Part shown: positions 37,994 to 42,500 of the stretch, one piece after another | How positions within the stretch are numbered: position 1 is the stretch's first letter | Layout of the letters: every line of letters begins with the position of its first letter | Source of the DNA: Chrysomallon squamiferum | Lineage: Eukaryota > Mollusca > Gastropoda > Neomphalida > Peltospiridae | Direction: 5' to 3' | NCBI GenBank assembly: GCA_012295275.1 | Contig: CM022679.1 | Location: forward strand, 21,716,610-21,759,109 | DNA: 42,500 bases | The notes under the pieces: model-generated | What the model was told of the DNA's origin: nothing | Seen by the model: the letters and a program-made list of their open reading frames with translations, nothing else | Databases searched by the model: none | Translations under genes and position numbers: made by a program

Positions 37994-40130
37994 TGTCTTT
38001 TATTTTGATTTCAGCAACACATAACTGTAGATGGTGTTGATTTTTGTTTTTTTTTGATCACATGACTGACTCGTTGAAGAAAACGTCAGTATTTCTTCCA
38101 GAAGGTTACGCCTTGAACAACACACATGTCTTTAGATCATATTCCACATCACCAAGTCAGAATTTGTGTCATGCTCTGTCCTCACTGAAATTCAATACAG
38201 CTAGTTTTATCATATCGCGTAGATCAGGAAGTGGTAGTCAGCAGACCTTCCAGTCATGTTCTGAAATCTTACACCGCAGTCTGTTTTAACTTTAAATAAA
38301 AATGTCGTGAGAACAAATCTGCGTTTTATCTGATCATTACAACGTAGATTTTCATCTTGAAACATTTATCTTTTAAAATATATGAATTAAAAACAAAACG
38401 AACAACAACAAAAACCACAAAACTGGAACAAAAAAAAAAAAAAAAAAAAACCACCAACAAACAAATGAAACAAACAAAAAAATAAAGTCTTGTAGATATC
38501 TACAATCCATTCTTGTATCCAGATATCGATTTATAATATTGATGAAAAACATTCGTTATTTTTAACTGTTAGATTAAACTGATTATAATCTGGAACATCC
38601 AAAATAATCTCGTCATTAAAATATTCAGTTTTTCTTTTGCAACCTGTCCTTTATTTCATGACATAGCATGTTCTTAGTTACCACAGCAACAGCTTGGTTT
38701 CCGTGGCAGCAAGGTTTAAAATATTTTCGTTAGGATTATACATAGAATATTAATAACAAGATTTAAATACACAATATCAGATGTCATTTGACTGGACTTT
38801 GATCTCATGTTGTCGTTGGTGTAGCGAATCTTAAAAAAGTCGTCGTCACCAACATAATGAAGGTCACAACAGTATTTTACTAATTGTATCATTTTGTTTC
38901 TGCATTTCTGAAATTTAAGCATGCAGATAAAACGAAGGGAATGAGATAATGTATATTTTGGTTATAAAACTGATCAACAGTTAAAAATAGCTGCACATAT
39001 ATCAGTTGTAAGTGCTTCTAAAAACACTGAGCAGTACTACAACAACCACAACAAAATAACCAACAACAACTGTACAATAATGTCTACAGAGAACAACAAT
39101 AATGTGTTTATGTATGTGAATACAAGTATTAAACGGTTGAAAGGCGACAAAACTACAATGACACCGTTTTGTGACACGTACTTAGTTAGTATAATACTAC
39201 ACCCTTAACATAACACACGTTTAACATATTGTTTGCTTGTAAAAGGATTCATTTTATAAAACATTGTCGCTGAAAAAATCTTTAGTCTTTCCCCGCGTAT
39301 ACAGACTTACATAAACAATTTTAAAAAATGTTTTGGCTTTTAGTTTTATCTAGAACCAATGCAGATATTTGTTCCAGTTGTTTTCGTTGTTGTTCATTGT
39401 GTGTCTTAACAGATCTTCATAATCTCTGAACCCTTCTCAAAAAGAATGAAGAAAAATAAAAATAAAATGATCAAAACAGATCAAATAACAGCACTTGCTC
39501 AAGTGTCAGCTACCTCTATGAATTTTTATTTTTATTTATATTTTTTTCTCATCATATAGTGTGTAGTAGACTCTAAGATCAATACCCATACAGTGCATTC
39601 GTAGAAATATTTACCATTCTAACCATTTCTCAAAACATGTTCATTAAAATGTTCTTTGTGTCTGTGGGAAGGCAGAGAAAAAAGATCGTTTGCTGCTAGT
39701 CTAAAAATAGTAATAATTCTAACCAGTGACTGATCTTCGGGTTTCCTCACTCAATTATTTGTTTACGGTTGATAAGTATGAGGTCATATAATGATAGGCT
39801 AACATGCACTGTTAATTATGACATTTTTTTTCCCTTTCATACAGCGTGGGAATAAATGACCCCAAAGAGGGATAAACTGTAAACAGAATGACAGAAACAA
39901 GAGCAGATCATTCTGATATTAAAATTACACTTAACGGCGTTAACGTGACTCACTGTAAGTCGGACATAATCATTAAATGACGAAATCGTCCTGGCCGAGT
40001 TTTTTGTTACAGAGAAAGAAATCCCAGGTTTAACATGTCAACAAATTTCGCTTCCAAGTTTAACAAACGTGCGCAGTAAATGGAGGAATTTATCACATAA
40101 CCACTAGCAGCGTTATCGATTGGTCTTTCT
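37321..40130. other. Gene B intron 1, AT-rich with short repeats
   Basis: Poly-T plus (TTTC)n at 37949-37994 and poly-A at 38421-38440. An 81-codon ORF at 38044-38289 has no recognised domain. No exon supported. Confidence 0.5.
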
Positions 40131-40156
40131 TCCTTATTCTTTTCTTCTTTTTCTTT

Positions 40157-40199
<43 letters not shown>

Positions 40200-40265
40200 C
40201 GTAATTTATTATTATTATTATTATTTGCTTTTTTTTTTTTTTTTCTTTTCTTTTCTTTTCTTTCT
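40131..40265. repeat. T-rich low-complexity tract
   Basis: TTCTTTT units, about 40 T in a row (40160-40199), (ATT)n, poly-T and TTTTC repeats. Confidence 0.95.
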
Positions 40266-40299
40266 AACATTCAGACTGGTTATTTTAACCGAGTGATTT

Positions 40300-40620
40300 T
40301 TTGTCGTTTCGTAGAAAAGTGACGGAAATTGCCGAGATTTCAGCCAATCACGCGCATTGTACTTTCTAAACGATAGAATTACATATGAAAACGACCTGGA
40401 GCGAAGTTGAAGCCATTTAGGAAATGCGCGAAATTCTTTCGTACTGATTGCTATTGAAACACAGAGTCAGAGCGCTCGAGCTGATACAAAAATGGGATTT
40501 CAATTGGTGTAGATAATTCTTTGACGTCGTGCTTGTATCGTTGTCCGAGTGGGAGAGTGCGGTACTAATGCTATGTTTCGGCTGACTGCGGCCATTGAGA
40601 ACAAACTTCTTTTTGAAAAA
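40300..40620. promoter_or_regulatory. GC-richer intronic island with CCAAT box
   Basis: CAGCCAATCA at 40341-40350, followed by CGCGC. Repeat-poor and CpG-containing, about 0.8-1.1 kb upstream of the gene B second exon. Candidate regulatory element; no ORF of note. Confidence 0.3.
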
Positions 40621-40931
40621 AATAAAATCGAATTGGGGTTGTCTTCCACCAAATAATTTACCATTAGCCATAATGTTAACCAAATCTTTTATGAAAATAA
40701 TGAACTGAAGACGAATATAATTATATCTTTTCTAACCAAGACATTAAAAAAAAGTCATTCTTTATGCAGCCTATGACTCTGAATCATAACTCTTTTGTGA
40801 ACCCTGTCTGTCTGTGTATTTATCTGCATATTTCATTCGTTAATTAAAAAACAAGGAAAAATGAAAAAAGAAAAGAACCAGTTAAAGACTTGCTATTAGA
40901 CTGATTAACAAAATTTCTATTTGATTGTGAT

Positions 40932-41042
<111 letters not shown>

Positions 41043-41452
41043 TTTCAACTATTAAACGATTAATATAATATTACACGCACATGTTTAATATAATACCACA
41101 CCCTTTGTCATACGATATCCGTCTGTCTGTATTCTTTTAAACCAATAAGCTTTTTATTACTACAGTTACATTTTCGATTAACGGAACCTTTGTCTGTACG
41201 TTCACTTTCTTATTCCTTTTCTTTTTTGTTTATAATTATATCAACCCATTATCTGTCTGTCTGTCTGTCTGTCAGTGAGTGTCTCTCTCTCTCTCTGTCT
41301 GTTTTATACGGCTAGAAATTCATTTTCTTTTGCTACAGTTATCATTTTAGATTATTGAAGCATTTGTGTATTTACATTCAGCCCGATTATCGATTGCATT
41401 CATTTGCTGCAGCAAGATTATCGAGTAATTGACAATTCGTTTCTCTCTGCAG

Positions 41453-41554
41453 ACGCACCTCAAGAAAGGCGGTCTGGAAACTGCATAACCACTTACCAAG
41501 ATCTGATCAAGAAGAACGAAGATAAATTGCCAAACGACGATGTCATTCGTCTAC
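41453..41554 (+). CDS. Gene B, second coding exon: distal part of extracellular loop 1
   Basis: This 102-bp exon begins after a good acceptor (TTTCTCTCTGCAG) and ends at a perfect GTAAGT donor (41555), with phase 1 at both ends. Joined to the first exon, the split codon becomes Asp67 and the frame stays open to residue 100. The stretch contains QERRSGNC with Cys77, expected to pair with Cys60 in the loop disulfide, then a charged segment ending DDVIRLR. Vertebrate CACNG genes have a short second exon of about 84 bp carrying the second loop Cys and ending near a conserved Arg just before TM2, so size, phase and content match. The Cys60-Cys77 spacing has 16 residues between, about seven more than is usual in CACNG proteins. 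TM2-TM4 must lie to the right of the window. Linkage to 28233-28431 is inferred from phase, strand and family structure; no transcript is available here. Confidence 0.75.
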
Positions 41555-41729
41555 GTAAGTGTTTCATCACTGTCCTGCAATCTCGTCGTTAATGTACAAG
41601 TCTGGACGTGGTCGTGTGTTTCAATGCTGACCACTTAGTAAAAACCTTTCACTGTTAGTTTTAATACTGGTCATCTTGCACGGTTGAAATGACCTCCAGA
41701 ATCAGCAAGAAAACCATCAGTGAATCTAC

Positions 41730-41792
<63 letters not shown>

Positions 41793-42500
41793 AATCACAA
41801 TCGACAGTATTTTCAACTCCATCAGCAAGACCATTAACATCATCATTTTGATCATTAAGATGATCTATATCAGTAAAACTCATCGTTACCATAAATATGA
41901 CCATATCTAACAATTATCATCATCATCATCCCCTTCACTGTGACAAGTTCTAAAACACCAAGACGACCAACACAGTTAATACTGACATATTTTTTACAAA
42001 GACAAACAACGTCATTTCTTTCGTCACCATCATCATAGTTACAACAACGACAGCATTTACGAAATGATTATCGGTTGAAATTCAAAATCCACTAACACCA
42101 CCCAACACCGTCCTCATATTTTTCATGACCAGTCTAACTGCTACTGGCACTAATTACATCATCATCATTGTCATACGTCATCAGTAAGGAGCAATAATAA
42201 CAACATCATCATTGAAATAAGTCCATTAATGCATACAAGCATATACACGAATACATGTAGGCACACATACGCACGTATGCTCTCACAGAAACACAACACA
42301 ACACACATACACACACAGACACACATCGAACATCCTACAACAATGTCCCACAAGTAAACATACAAAATAGTAACAACAAACAAATGGTAATTAGCACACA
42401 AACAACAAAACAAACAAAATTAAATTAAAAAACAAAAAAACAACAACAAAAAAACACAAAAAAACAACCCAGCAAAACAATACAAATACACCAGAAAACA
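41555..42500. other. Start of gene B intron 2
   Basis: Begins with the GTAAGT donor. Contains (ATT)n at 41731-41788, many CAT/ATC triplets, CACA/CATA sequence at 42230-42330 and an A/C-rich end. The next coding exon (TM2 onward) is not inside the window. Confidence 0.6.

Overview
This is an AT-rich eukaryotic window packed with simple repeats, holding short coding exons separated by kilobases of non-coding DNA. The exons obey GT-AG splicing. There are long (CT)n/(GA)n tracts, (ATT)n, (CATA)n, poly-A runs and degenerate minisatellites. This is most like a cephalopod or other mollusc genome. I did not see the common cephalopod tRNA-derived SINE, so the species call stays tentative.

Three protein-coding exons can be supported, and all look like the four-transmembrane claudin/PMP22 superfamily, calcium-channel gamma subunit (CACNG/TARP, stargazin-like) branch. 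Gene A is on the minus strand: its first coding exon (6635-6842) encodes TM1 and the TDYWLY...GLWRKC signature. It runs off the left side, and its exon 2 was not found with confidence. Gene B is on the plus strand: first coding exon 28233-28431, a 13,021-bp intron, then second coding exon 41453-41554. It continues past the right edge. The two genes are divergent, about 21.4 kb apart between start codons, and both first exons end in phase 1 just after the GLW-x-x-C motif. They look like an old head-to-head duplicate pair.

Layout: 1-6634 is the presumed first intron of gene A, with a 1.1-kb minisatellite at 1684-2825 and two GC-richer islands at 400-760 and 2830-3260. 6635-6842 is the gene A exon. 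6843-7580 is its leader and a promoter-like segment with a perfect NRF1 palindrome. 7581-28050 is intergenic, mostly simple repeats, with unique islands near 15540, 18230, 20820, 22431 and 25328 that could be regulatory. 28050-28232 is the gene B promoter/leader, with a perfect CRE and an E-box. 28432-41452 is gene B intron 1, with a 70-77-bp minisatellite, a 191-bp (CT)n array and candidate enhancer islands near 35340, 37080 and 40300. 41555-42500 is the start of gene B intron 2.

Functional reading, by family knowledge: TARP/gamma subunits are plasma-membrane auxiliary proteins of AMPA-type glutamate receptors or voltage-gated calcium channels. A linked pair sharing cAMP-response elements would fit shared neuronal or muscle regulation, but that is inference. 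No RNA gene, CRISPR array or intact transposon was recognised.
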